A DNA stretch of 17,317 bases from Bacteroidetes bacterium SW_11_45_7 (GTDB lineage Bacteria; Bacteroidota; Bacteroidia; Chitinophagales; SW-11-45-7): contig PXTV01000099.1 of assembly GCA_003022985.1 (NCBI GenBank), positions 1 through 17,317 of the forward strand, given 5' to 3'. Position numbers and translations under genes: made by a program. The first letter of the stretch is position 1. Each line of letters starts with the position of its first letter. Under the pieces are notes generated by a model that worked only from the letters and a program-made list of their open reading frames with translations, had not been told where the DNA came from and did not search any database. Shown piece by piece: positions 6,871 to 14,743 of this stretch.

Positions 6871-9212
6871 AGGGCTTACAGCTTCTCCTCCCTTCCTTGC
6901 TTGGCTTACTCCTTTTAGCGTCTTGCTCAAATACAAAGTACCTCGACAAAGGAGAGTATTTGTTGCAAAAGAATGAGATCGATATTCGCAAGGAAAAAGC
7001 TCAACAAGACCCTCGTGATATTGAAAGTGGTCTTGAGCCCTTCATCAAACAAAAGCCAAACGCCAGGTTTCTGTTTTTATTTAAAACCGAATTGTGGTTT
7101 TACAATATAGCCAATGCTGGTAAAGACAACAAATTCAATAATTGGATTAAGGAAAAACTGGGTGAAGAACCTGTTATATACGACTCATCAAAGACCCGTA
7201 AATCAACTGAACTTATTGAAAGTTACCTGCACAATAAAGGTTATTTTTTTGGCGAAGTGAGTTATGAGCATAAACTCGAGGAACAAAAGGCCTATGTGAC
7301 CTACAAAGTCAAACCCAAGACGCTTTATTCTATAGGTGAGGTGACGTATCCTTCAGGCGAAAGGCGTGTAGATCAAATCGTGAAGAAGAACAGTGAAGCA
7401 TCGGAGCTGGCATCAGGCACTCCCTTTGATGTTGATAAACTCAAAGCTGAACGGGAACGAATAGCCAACCTCTTACGAAACAACGGATTTTATTCCTTTA
7501 ATAAGGAATATGTTTACTACGATCTGGACAGCTCCAATAACAATCAAAAAGTAGATGTTGATGTTCGCATCAAATCACCGTCTGACTCGGCTGACCACCA
7601 AGTCTATAAAATCAATAAAGTCTTTGTTTATACGGATTACTCTTTTGATAGAGAATATAATAAAAGCGAGCTCGACACAATAACAAAAGATGAATATCAT
7701 TTTATTGCTGAAGAACACAAGTATCAACCCAAGGTGTTAATCAATGCCATTTTCTTTGAGCAATCCAATAAATACAGGCTTCAAGACAACAAGAACACCA
7801 TTAATGCCTTGGCAGACCTTAATATTTTTAAGTTCATCAATGTCAAATTCCGGGAGAGCGTTACCCAAAAAAAGCGTCTCAATGTCCATATCTATTTGAC
7901 ACCAGCCAAAAAACAGCAAATGTCGGTAGAAGTGGAGGTGAATAACAGCACGGATTACGATCTTGGATCAGCTGTCACTTATAATTATAAGAACAAAAAC
8001 ATTTTCAGGGGAGCAGAGCTATTCAATCTTAATTTAACAGGTGGGTTGGAAACGCAATTTGGTAAAGATCAGACGTTTCTGAATACACTCGATTTCACAG
8101 GAGAAGCTCGCCTCAAATTGCCCCAGTTTCTCGTTCCGTTTGAACCGGCTACTTTTTCCAAAAATAACCGCCCCAAAACAATCTTCTCCGTTAAATACAA
8201 TTATCAAAAACGCATTAATTTTTACAGTCTTTACTCAACGAATTTCTCCTTCGGTTACGAATGGCGTGAAACGGACCAAAAGCAACATTTTGTGTACCCC
8301 GTAGTGATCAATCAGGTTGAGTTGCTGCAAAGGGAGGAGGAATTTAACAGGATTCTCAGGGAAAGCCCCGTATTGCGGAGCAGTTTTACAAATCAAAGGA
8401 TTATTGGTGCCAATTACACCTATATTTTCTCCAATCAGTCAACTAAACCAGCTGATTCTGACTTCTTTTTCCTGAAAGCAAATCTGGATTTGGCAGGCAA
8501 TTTATTACATGGTGTTAATTGGATAGGCAGCCGGTTTAACGATAAAGAGCCCCCCTATAAGATTTTAGGCCGCCCTTATTCGCAATATTCACGCGCTAAC
8601 ATTGACTATCGCTACTACTTTCAGCTCGGGGATAAGAGCAAAGTTGTAACCCGTGTTGCCGGGGGTTTGGGTGTTCCATATGGTAATGCAGATGTGTTAC
8701 CGTACGTAAAACAGTTTTTTACAGGTGGCTCCAATAATATCCGGGCCTGGCGCGTACGCACGTTAGGGCCCGGCTCTTTCAATATCCGGGAGTCGGCTGT
8801 TTACGATGATAATGATGATGCCTTTATCGATCAAACAGGTGACATGAAGCTGGAAGCCAATGCAGAATACCGGTTTGATATCTTTAAAATGTTGAAAGGT
8901 GCATTCTTTGTCGATGCCGGCAATATATGGTTACTCGAAGGTGATACAACCCGTAGTGATGCCAAATTCACCTATGATTCCTTTTATAAAGAAATAGCTG
9001 TGGGGACAGGGGCAGGCCTGCGGCTGGATTTCGACTTTTTCGTTATCCGTTTTGATGTGGGCTTAAAAACCCATGATCCATCATTGCCTAAAGGCAGTAA
9101 ATGGGTCTTTAGACGGTTGTACGATGAGCGATGGCAATCGGAATTCGAAAAGCGGAACCAGGAAAAATACAGATTCTTCAACTTCAATTTATCTATCGGC
9201 TATCCGTTTTAG
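6858..9212 (+). CDS. tamL: TamL-like BamA/TamA-family outer-membrane lipoprotein
   Basis: This is a 784-residue Omp85-superfamily protein. I chose ATG 6858 because it gives a lipoprotein signal: positively charged N-terminus, leucine-rich stretch and lipobox L20-A-S-C23. Upstream in-frame ATGs would put hydrophilic residues ahead of it. Residues from about 30 to 385 look like POTRA-type repeats (motifs such as LRNNGFYSFNKEYVYYD and LADLNIFKFINVKF). The remainder is a 16-strand-type barrel with the loop-6 motif IRAW at 628-631, the counterpart of VRGF/Y, and a C-terminal strand ending in an aromatic residue (IGYPF). TamL is the lipidated TamA counterpart in Bacteroidota; with TamB it helps build the outer membrane. 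No TamB gene lies downstream in this window. Its position next to a TrmH-family gene is divergent and tight. Confidence 0.88.
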   Translation: MIKIKGLQLLLPSLLGLLLLASCSNTKYLDKGEYLLQKNEIDIRKEKAQQDPRDIESGLEPFIKQKPNARFLFLFKTELWFYNIANAGKDNKFNNWIKEKLGEEPVIYDSSKTRKSTELIESYLHNKGYFFGEVSYEHKLEEQKAYVTYKVKPKTLYSIGEVTYPSGERRVDQIVKKNSEASELASGTPFDVDKLKAERERIANLLRNNGFYSFNKEYVYYDLDSSNNNQKVDVDVRIKSPSDSADHQVYKINKVFVYTDYSFDREYNKSELDTITKDEYHFIAEEHKYQPKVLINAIFFEQSNKYRLQDNKNTINALADLNIFKFINVKFRESVTQKKRLNVHIYLTPAKKQQMSVEVEVNNSTDYDLGSAVTYNYKNKNIFRGAELFNLNLTGGLETQFGKDQTFLNTLDFTGEARLKLPQFLVPFEPATFSKNNRPKTIFSVKYNYQKRINFYSLYSTNFSFGYEWRETDQKQHFVYPVVINQVELLQREEEFNRILRESPVLRSSFTNQRIIGANYTYIFSNQSTKPADSDFFFLKANLDLAGNLLHGVNWIGSRFNDKEPPYKILGRPYSQYSRANIDYRYYFQLGDKSKVVTRVAGGLGVPYGNADVLPYVKQFFTGGSNNIRAWRVRTLGPGSFNIRESAVYDDNDDAFIDQTGDMKLEANAEYRFDIFKMLKGAFFVDAGNIWLLEGDTTRSDAKFTYDSFYKEIAVGTGAGLRLDFDFFVIRFDVGLKTHDPSLPKGSKWVFRRLYDERWQSEFEKRNQEKYRFFNFNLSIGYPF

Positions 9213-9278
9213 TTGCGTTGACCTCATATGGCGTTACTCATACTATTACCTCTGAAGCTTTAATCAAAAAATCGGCTA

Positions 9279-9974
9279 ATTATTTCAACCCAACAACCCA
9301 TCCTTTATGAGGATAATCACCTTTTAGCCGTTCAAAAGAGGGCAGGCGATATCGTCCATCCCGATCAAACCGGTGACGAAAGCATTGTTGAAAGGACGAA
9401 GCAATTCATCAAAGAAAGAGATGATAAGCCCGGGAACGTATTTCTTGGTGTTGTGCACCGTATTGACAGACCTGTAAGTGGCGTGCTTATACTCGCTAAG
9501 ACTTCCAAAGCCCTAAGTCGCCTTGGCCACCAATTCAAGGAGAATGAGGTGGATAAGGTTTATTGGGCAATGACAAAAAAGCAACTTCCTACAACTGAAG
9601 GTGAATTAGTGAATCACCTGGGGCGGAATAAGGCCAAAAACATGGCCTACATCAGTAAGAAGCCAGGCGCTGGTACAAGAAAAGCGAAATTACATTATTG
9701 GTTGATCGGTCACCTGGCCAATATGTTCCTGTGGGAGGTGAAGCTTGTAACCGGCAGGCATCATCAAATACGGGCACAATTTGGCTATGAGAAAAGCCCT
9801 GTAATTGGTGATGTCAAGTACGGTTATGAAAGCCAAAACGAAGATCTGTCAATATGCCTGCACGCTAAGCGTATGATCCTTACTCACCCTGTTAAGAAAG
9901 AACCGATTACCATAGAAGCACCCTTGCCCGATAGCTCTGTTTGGCAATGGTTTATTGAATTTGATGCAAAGTGA
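9279..9974 (+). CDS. RluA-family RNA pseudouridine synthase, start codon unclear
   Basis: The enzyme isomerises uridine to pseudouridine in rRNA or tRNA. The catalytic motif HRIDRPVSG is at 9456-9482, with the essential Asp in it, followed by AKTSKALSRL, then TGRHHQIRAQ near 9750-9780 and the usual LHAKRM and HPV blocks. Family-typical N-terminal sequence (ILYEDNHLLAVQKRAGDIV) is encoded in frame from 9300, but the frame is closed by TAA at 9261-9263 and contains no ATG, GTG or TTG before 9453. The GTG at 9453 would remove this conserved part and begin at the catalytic motif, so it is unlikely to be the true start. I place the start at ATT 9279 as a provisional choice; ATT 9282 is equal. R replaces the usual P in the KPAG-like motif. 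Up to 231 residues, no S4 domain. It converges on the next gene. Confidence 0.82.
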   Translation: MISTQQPILYEDNHLLAVQKRAGDIVHPDQTGDESIVERTKQFIKERDDKPGNVFLGVVHRIDRPVSGVLILAKTSKALSRLGHQFKENEVDKVYWAMTKKQLPTTEGELVNHLGRNKAKNMAYISKKPGAGTRKAKLHYWLIGHLANMFLWEVKLVTGRHHQIRAQFGYEKSPVIGDVKYGYESQNEDLSICLHAKRMILTHPVKKEPITIEAPLPDSSVWQWFIEFDAK

Positions 9975-10002
9975 GATGGCCCAGAGTAATAGCGCAAGTG
10001 TA

Positions 10003-11118
10003 TCATAAGCTTCCTCTTGACCGCCATTTCCTGATTCTTGCTCTTATTCGGCCCAGTTGAATGCTGTGTTGCTCAACGCCCTGTGTGCCCAAAAGATAAG
10101 CATACGGCTTCAGTGTGTCGATATTTTCACAAATCACTTTGAACATGGCAACAAAAGGCAGGAAGATGAACATACCGGCAATACCCCAGATCATGCCCCC
10201 CGCTATCACGGTCATAATGGTAATTAAAGGGTTGATGTTGACCTGTGATCCTGTAATGTTGGGCGTAAGGATATTATTTTCAATAAATTGAACAATCACA
10301 AACAATATCACAACCCCTAAAGCAAAGCTCGGATCGGATTCCCCTATAAGAGCAAATGTAAAAGGTAAAGCTGCACCAATGATGGTCCCTATGTAAGGAA
10401 TGAGGTTCATGATAGCTGCGAGAATACCGAACAAAATGGCGTGTTTAAGACCAATGATCACGAGCCCTGTGCTATTGAGTACAGCAAGGATGATCACAAC
10501 AATCACCAAGCCACCCATGTAACCTTTGGTAATATTCTTGATCTTGTCAAGGATGATATCCAGTTTGTTGTGATGGCGTATTGGCAAAAGCTTGTGTAGA
10601 AAATGGTGAAACTTTTCCCTGTAAAACAAAAAGAGAAAGATGTAGATGGGGAGCAGGGCAAATTTGGCAAGTGTACTTGTTGTAGTCGTAAAAACCCGGC
10701 CTATAAAACTACCGCTAAAATCGAGCAGATTTTTGATTTGATCGGTCAGGTAACCATTTTTCGATGCCAGAAAAAAGTCAAATGTACTACGGATATTTTT
10801 TTCAAGGGTGTTGATGTTTTCTACTGCTTGCTCTTTGATGTTAGGCAAGTCAGCCATAAAGTCTGATACCAGTGTAGATAAAACAAACAACACCCCACCT
10901 ATCACAATATAAGCCACCAGGATAACGATGATATTGGCAAAAATCCTGTGAATATGCCATTGCTCCAATTGTTTAGCAAGCGGATACAGCAAATAGGAGA
11001 GAAGAATGGCCAGCGAAACAGGGATCAGAAAATCCCTGGCGATAACCAATATAAAAACGGATATAATGATCAGTAGAAGATATACGAGAAGGCGAATCTC
11101 GCTGGGATAACGTTTCAT
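10003..11118 (-). CDS. AI-2E/PerM-family membrane transporter
   Basis: This 371-residue inner-membrane protein matches the AI-2E transporter (PerM/YdiK/TqsA) family. Hydrophobic segments lie at about 9-45 (two closely spaced), 62-85, 150-168, 203-235, 240-265, 265-290 and 300-330, close to the eight helices usual for the family. A soluble stretch at about 90-150 is also typical. Conserved features include NLIPYIGTIIGA, IVQFIENNILTP and the GGMIWGIAGMFIFLPF block near the end. Family members export small molecules or ions (autoinducer-2 in TqsA, sodium in some others); the substrate here is unknown. The C-terminal tail is rich in Arg and Lys. It is transcribed away from the halogenase operon and ends 28 bases from the pseudouridine synthase stop. 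Confidence 0.92.
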   Translation of the reverse strand: MKRYPSEIRLLVYLLLIIISVFILVIARDFLIPVSLAILLSYLLYPLAKQLEQWHIHRIFANIIVILVAYIVIGGVLFVLSTLVSDFMADLPNIKEQAVENINTLEKNIRSTFDFFLASKNGYLTDQIKNLLDFSGSFIGRVFTTTTSTLAKFALLPIYIFLFLFYREKFHHFLHKLLPIRHHNKLDIILDKIKNITKGYMGGLVIVVIILAVLNSTGLVIIGLKHAILFGILAAIMNLIPYIGTIIGAALPFTFALIGESDPSFALGVVILFVIVQFIENNILTPNITGSQVNINPLITIMTVIAGGMIWGIAGMFIFLPFVAMFKVICENIDTLKPYAYLLGTQGVEQHSIQLGRIRARIRKWRSRGSL

Positions 11119-11133
11119 CGACCGTACCTAATT

Positions 11134-11141
11134 CAAATTTA
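11134..11141 (-). promoter_or_regulatory. Candidate -7 box for the AI-2E-family gene
   Basis: On the minus strand TAAATTTG matches TAnnTTTG exactly. The predicted start of transcription is near 11128, leaving only about ten bases before the ATG at 11118. No good -33 element is visible. An AT-only dyad (AAAAAT-CCC-ATTTTT, 11151-11165) lies just upstream. Confidence 0.4.
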
Positions 11142-11380
11142 GTGCTTGCCAAAAATCCCATTTTTCAGGGACATTTCTGTAGAGCAATACCTAAATGCGG
11201 GTTACTGGTTGCATGGCTGGTTCTTGCCCACTCTATGATTCTTTTGGTCAACTGCTAAGGGGATAAGTGGCCCGGAGGATTTTGTGAGACCCGAGCTCAG
11301 CGTATCTTTAGCCAGCTGACAGTATTGCACTTTTTAGTTCTTTTTCATGTGAGGTTATTACTTACGCACATTATGATAAA

Positions 11381-11428
11381 ATAGCCACATTCCCTTTCAG
11401 GAAAACTTAACTTTGAGGAATTGGCTAT
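11381..11428. repeat. Imperfect inverted repeat over the putative operon promoter
   Basis: ATAGCCACATTCC (11381-11393) pairs with GGAATTGGCTAT (11417-11428): twelve pairs with one bulged base and a 23-base loop that contains most of the TAACTTTG box. It could be an operator for a dimeric regulator or an RNA hairpin at the very start of the message. Confidence 0.4.
11408..11415 (+). promoter_or_regulatory. Candidate -7 box for the halogenase/ACP/KS/CLF operon
   Basis: TAACTTTG matches TAnnTTTG exactly. The -33 position is not well matched. Transcription would start near 11421, at the first TGGCTATATT repeat, giving a leader of roughly 140 bases. Confidence 0.3.
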
Positions 11429-11457
11429 ATTGCAGCTATTTCATAAATGGCTATATT
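11422..11457. repeat. Two direct copies of TGGCTATATT, 26 bp apart
   Basis: TGGCTATATT lies at 11422-11431 and 11448-11457. The longer form TTGGCTATATT at 11421 recurs exactly at 13221-13231, just ahead of the ACP gene but inside the halogenase reading frame, and in reverse at 7104-7114 inside the TamL-like gene. Copies in coding DNA may be chance. Confidence 0.45.
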
Positions 11458-11562
11458 CCTTTGCAATTTTCAACCAATTTAATAATGAATTGTTTGATAT
11501 TATGTGAGAGACACGATATGCGTGCAAATTGGAATCGAGTCTGCTGAGCAAAAATATAGCAC

Positions 11563-13251
11563 ATGAGCTTATATGATGTCATCATAATAGGAGGTGGGTT
11601 GGCTGGTTGCTCGTTAGCCATTCAACTCAAGCGGCAATCTCCTGATTTGTCGATCCTGATTATCGACAAGCGCAATCAAGCAAGACCAGTTGCCACTCAC
11701 AAGGTTGGTGAGTCCACCGTAGAATTGGGCACTTACTATTTACGCCATACGCTTGGCCTTAAGGAGTACCTTGACAACAATGAACTCCCCAAATACGGCT
11801 TGCGGTTTTTTCTTTCGCCCGGCTATAAAAACGATATAACAAAGCGTGCTGAATACGGCCCTAAAGGGCCTCTTCCTGTCAAAAGCCACCAACTGGACAG
11901 GGGAAAATTTGAATCCTACCTCGAGCAACGCGCAAAAGAGCTTGGTGCAGAATTGCTAATGGGTGCCATAGTGAAAGAGGTAATGCTGGATGAAGAGCCC
12001 CACATTCTTCAGGTGACCTCTAATGGAATCAAGGAGGAGTATCGAGCCAGGTGGATTGTCGATGCAACAGGCAGGGGACGGCTGCTCCAGCGCAAGAACC
12101 GGCTTATGAAATCTACAGGTCATAAGATCAATGCCGCTTGGTTCAGGGTGAAAGGTGATATTGATATTGATGACTTTTCCGATGACAGCGAGTGGCGGGG
12201 AAAGTTCGATCCAGGCGTGAGACGGCTTAGTACAATTCACCTGATGGATAAGGGATATTGGGTGTGGATGATTCCCCTCTCATCTCACAATACCAGCATC
12301 GGCATTGTAGCAGACCCGAGAATCCATCCGTTTGAACAATTCAATAGTCTTGATAAAGCATTTGATTGGTTATCGCGCAATGAACCACAAGCGCATAAGC
12401 TTTTGGCGCCCAAACAAGATGAAGTAATGGATTTTAAGGTGCTCAAGCATTATTCCCATCATTGCCAACAGGTTTATTCCAACCAAAGATGGGCTATTAC
12501 GGGTGAGGCCGGCCCTTTTCTGGATCCGCTCTACTCGCCCGGAACGGATTTCATTGCTATCAACAACACCATTATTACCGACCTTATTCAGCGTGATTTA
12601 CAAGGTGAGGATATCGACCTCAGGAAAGAAGTTTATGAAAAAACGTATTTGTCAGTAGTCGATAACTGGATCCCCATTTACAAGGATAAATACCCTTTGA
12701 TGGGCTTCACGCAAACCATGGTGGCCAAGATTACATGGGATTGGGCCTATTACTGGGCATTCTTGTCCTTGCTTTTTATCAATGGTGGATTTACGAACCT
12801 GCGGGTTTTGAAAGAACTATTCAGCTCCAATACCAGTACAGGACGTCAGTTAAACGCACTCAACCAAAACGTGCAAAATATGTTTGTGGCCTTTAGCCAC
12901 TATGATACTGAAGATTGTCCAAATGCGTATGTTGATCCCATAGATTTACCGTCAGTTAAGTATTTTTACGATGATCTGGACCATCAATACAATGGGAATG
13001 AGTTGATTGGCAAGATCCAACAGAACTGTTCTGTTTTGGAGCAATACGCTGCGGAACTCTACAGACGCTTTAGCAGTATAGCACATGGAACAAGCTACGA
13101 TATTGATGTTGATCCTTATTCAATGGATTTGCAACAAAATCGCAACTTTGCAGGTGACCAATGTTCTTCTGACCATGTAAAGTCTTTTGATTGTGGAATT
13201 GCTGATGAAATTGACCATATTTGGCTATATTCAGGAGTCGGAGTAACTTAA
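11563..13251 (+). CDS. FAD-dependent halogenase-like oxidoreductase (PrnC/PltA class)
   Basis: This is a 562-residue flavoprotein close in length to PrnC-type halogenases. The N-terminal Rossmann motif GGGLAG is at 10-15. The halogenase GESTVE block is at 49-54, and PKYGLRF at 76-82 places Lys77 where tryptophan halogenases have their catalytic lysine (aligned by eye). The diagnostic WxWxIP motif is W233-V-W235-M-I237-P238, followed by STSIGIVAD-like sequence. The second FAD-binding block is GEAGPFLDPLYSPGTDF (314-330). Together these favour a reduced-flavin halogenase acting on an activated aromatic or carrier-bound substrate. A plain hydroxylase or epoxidase of the same fold is the alternative. 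No flavin reductase gene is adjacent. It is the first gene of the operon, with a 49-base gap to the ACP gene. Confidence 0.85.
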   Translation: MSLYDVIIIGGGLAGCSLAIQLKRQSPDLSILIIDKRNQARPVATHKVGESTVELGTYYLRHTLGLKEYLDNNELPKYGLRFFLSPGYKNDITKRAEYGPKGPLPVKSHQLDRGKFESYLEQRAKELGAELLMGAIVKEVMLDEEPHILQVTSNGIKEEYRARWIVDATGRGRLLQRKNRLMKSTGHKINAAWFRVKGDIDIDDFSDDSEWRGKFDPGVRRLSTIHLMDKGYWVWMIPLSSHNTSIGIVADPRIHPFEQFNSLDKAFDWLSRNEPQAHKLLAPKQDEVMDFKVLKHYSHHCQQVYSNQRWAITGEAGPFLDPLYSPGTDFIAINNTIITDLIQRDLQGEDIDLRKEVYEKTYLSVVDNWIPIYKDKYPLMGFTQTMVAKITWDWAYYWAFLSLLFINGGFTNLRVLKELFSSNTSTGRQLNALNQNVQNMFVAFSHYDTEDCPNAYVDPIDLPSVKYFYDDLDHQYNGNELIGKIQQNCSVLEQYAAELYRRFSSIAHGTSYDIDVDPYSMDLQQNRNFAGDQCSSDHVKSFDCGIADEIDHIWLYSGVGVT

Positions 13252-13300
13252 CTGCCAGAATCAAAAATGAATTAGCAAACGAAAACCAATTGCCAAAGGC

Positions 13301-13573
13301 ATGGACAGGGATCAATTAAAAAACGAGCTGAAACAGCATATCATCAAATACCTCAACCTAACAGACCTTTCTCCTGAAGACATTTCGGATGAAGACCCTT
13401 TATTCGTGGAGGGATTGGGGTTGGATTCGATCGATGCATTGGAATTGCTCGTTTTGATCGAGCGTGAGTACGGTATCAAAATTAACAACACAAAAGAAGG
13501 CAAGGAGATTCTTGTCAATGTGAATACAATGGCCGACTACCTCCAGAAAAACGCTGTCAAAGGAGTCCAATGA
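13301..13573 (+). CDS. Acyl carrier protein
   Basis: This 90-residue acidic four-helix carrier carries the growing chain as a thioester on 4'-phosphopantetheine. The attachment site is Ser43 in LGLDSIDALEL, the DSxxxxEL form usual for type II carriers. EREYGIKI follows at about 54-61, as in carriers of aryl-polyene and flexirubin clusters. The stop codon overlaps the KS start as ATGA at 13570-13573, which points to translational coupling. This is presumably not the housekeeping AcpP, since it is embedded between a halogenase-like gene and a KS/CLF pair. No phosphopantetheinyl transferase gene is nearby, so a genomic Sfp or AcpS type enzyme must activate it. Confidence 0.93.
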   Translation: MDRDQLKNELKQHIIKYLNLTDLSPEDISDEDPLFVEGLGLDSIDALELLVLIEREYGIKINNTKEGKEILVNVNTMADYLQKNAVKGVQ

Positions 13574-14740
13574 CCCCCGTTTATATCACCGGCTTGGGTA
13601 TGATCTCACCCCTTGGTTTCGGTAAAAATGCCAATCATCTACATCTGCTGAGGGGCCAGTCAGGTATAAGAACAGCTCAACATCTCAACTCCAGGTTTGC
13701 TAACGAGTTGTTGTTCGGTGAAGTGCCATCATCAACCGATCAACTTCACCATAACCTCTCATTTAATACAGATGGACTGACAAGAACAGATCTACTGGCT
13801 CATACAGCTTTAGAAGAGGCTATCAGCGATACCGGGCTTACCGCAGATCAACTCTTGTCTTCTACGTGCTCCTTGATTTCATCCACAACAGTTGGTGGTA
13901 TGTATAATATGGAAGAGCTGTACAACGATGCCAAAAATATCGGTGAGGGTTCGGTCTATCATCGGTCTTAGTCTGGCCAAACGTTATGGAGTAAAAGGGG
14001 TAACGTGTACCATTAATACCGCATGTTCAGCTTCAGCCAATGCCATTATGATGGGAGCGAGGATGATCCGTTCCGGCCGATGCAAGCGTGCTATTGTGGG
14101 CGGTGTGGATAGCTTGGCCAAGTTTGCTGTGAATGGCTTCAACGCTTTGCAAATCTTATCTGATAAAATGTGTAAGCCCTTTGATGAAAACCGCAATGGG
14201 TTGAATCTGGGCGAAGGGGCTGCTTATTTGGTTCTGGAAAACGAAAAGCATTGCAACGGCAAGGAGCCATATGCTGAAGTACTGGGATACGGCAATACGA
14301 ACGATGCCTTTCATCCGTCAACACTGTCAGAAGATGCAATAGGTGTTGCGCAGGCCATGGAAAATGCTTTGCAATCAGCCGATTTGCATGGTACTGCCAT
14401 CGATTACATCAATACACATGGCACAGCAACCGAAAATAACGATAAGGTTGAGGCATTAGGGATGCAAAAAGTATTTGGCGATATTTTGCCGGCTTACAAC
14501 TCTACGAAATCCTATACCGGTCACACACTTGCTGCAGCAGGTGCTGTTGAAGCGGTCTTTACTGTTCTGGGCATGCAACATGGCGAGATCTACCCCAATC
14601 TGAATTGCCATCATCCAATATCAACACTTGAGGTGCCACCTGTAAGAAGCTACAGGCAAGGAGAGGAGATCAATTGTGCCATGTCGAATTCCTTTGGCTT
14701 TGCCGGCAATTGCACATCCTTGATTTTTGGAAAACCGTGA
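13570..14740 (+). pseudogene. Beta-ketoacyl-ACP synthase (KS-alpha, FabF-like), frameshifted
   Basis: This thiolase-fold condensing enzyme performs decarboxylative Claisen elongation on the ACP. The first frame (13570-13971) encodes the N-terminal VYITGLGMISPLG block through STTVGGMYN, then stops at TAG 13969-13971. The second, one base ahead, continues with AKRYGVKG and holds the catalytic residues: Cys in NTACSAS (codon 14024-14026), His in NTHGTATEN (14417-14419), Lys in STKSYTGHT (14507-14509) and His in the same block (14522-14524). NSFGFAGNC follows near the end. Restoring one frame gives about 389 residues, near normal FabF length. The shift amounts to one extra base between about 13945 and 13970, perhaps in GGG at 13947-13949. 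All catalytic residues survive, so a sequencing error or very recent mutation is likely. It is coupled to the ACP gene by ATGA. Confidence 0.85.
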
Positions 14741-14743
14741 GTT

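Larger units (their letters stand above)
11119..11562. other. 444-bp non-coding region upstream of the halogenase/KS operon
   Basis: No credible gene is visible on either strand. The stretch holds the -7 box of the AI-2E-family gene at its left end and an AT-rich right half with a perfect plus-strand TAnnTTTG box (11408-11415), an imperfect dyad (11381-11428) and two direct copies of TGGCTATATT (11422 and 11448). The leader of the operon would be about 140 bases if the 11408 box is used, or about 90 if TTCCTTTG at 11456-11463 is used instead. Confidence 0.6.

Noticed and set aside
11119..11562. CRISPR array, tRNA or insertion-sequence remnant in the long non-coding region
   Set aside because: No regular repeat-spacer pattern, no cloverleaf, no terminal inverted repeats or transposase fragments could be seen.
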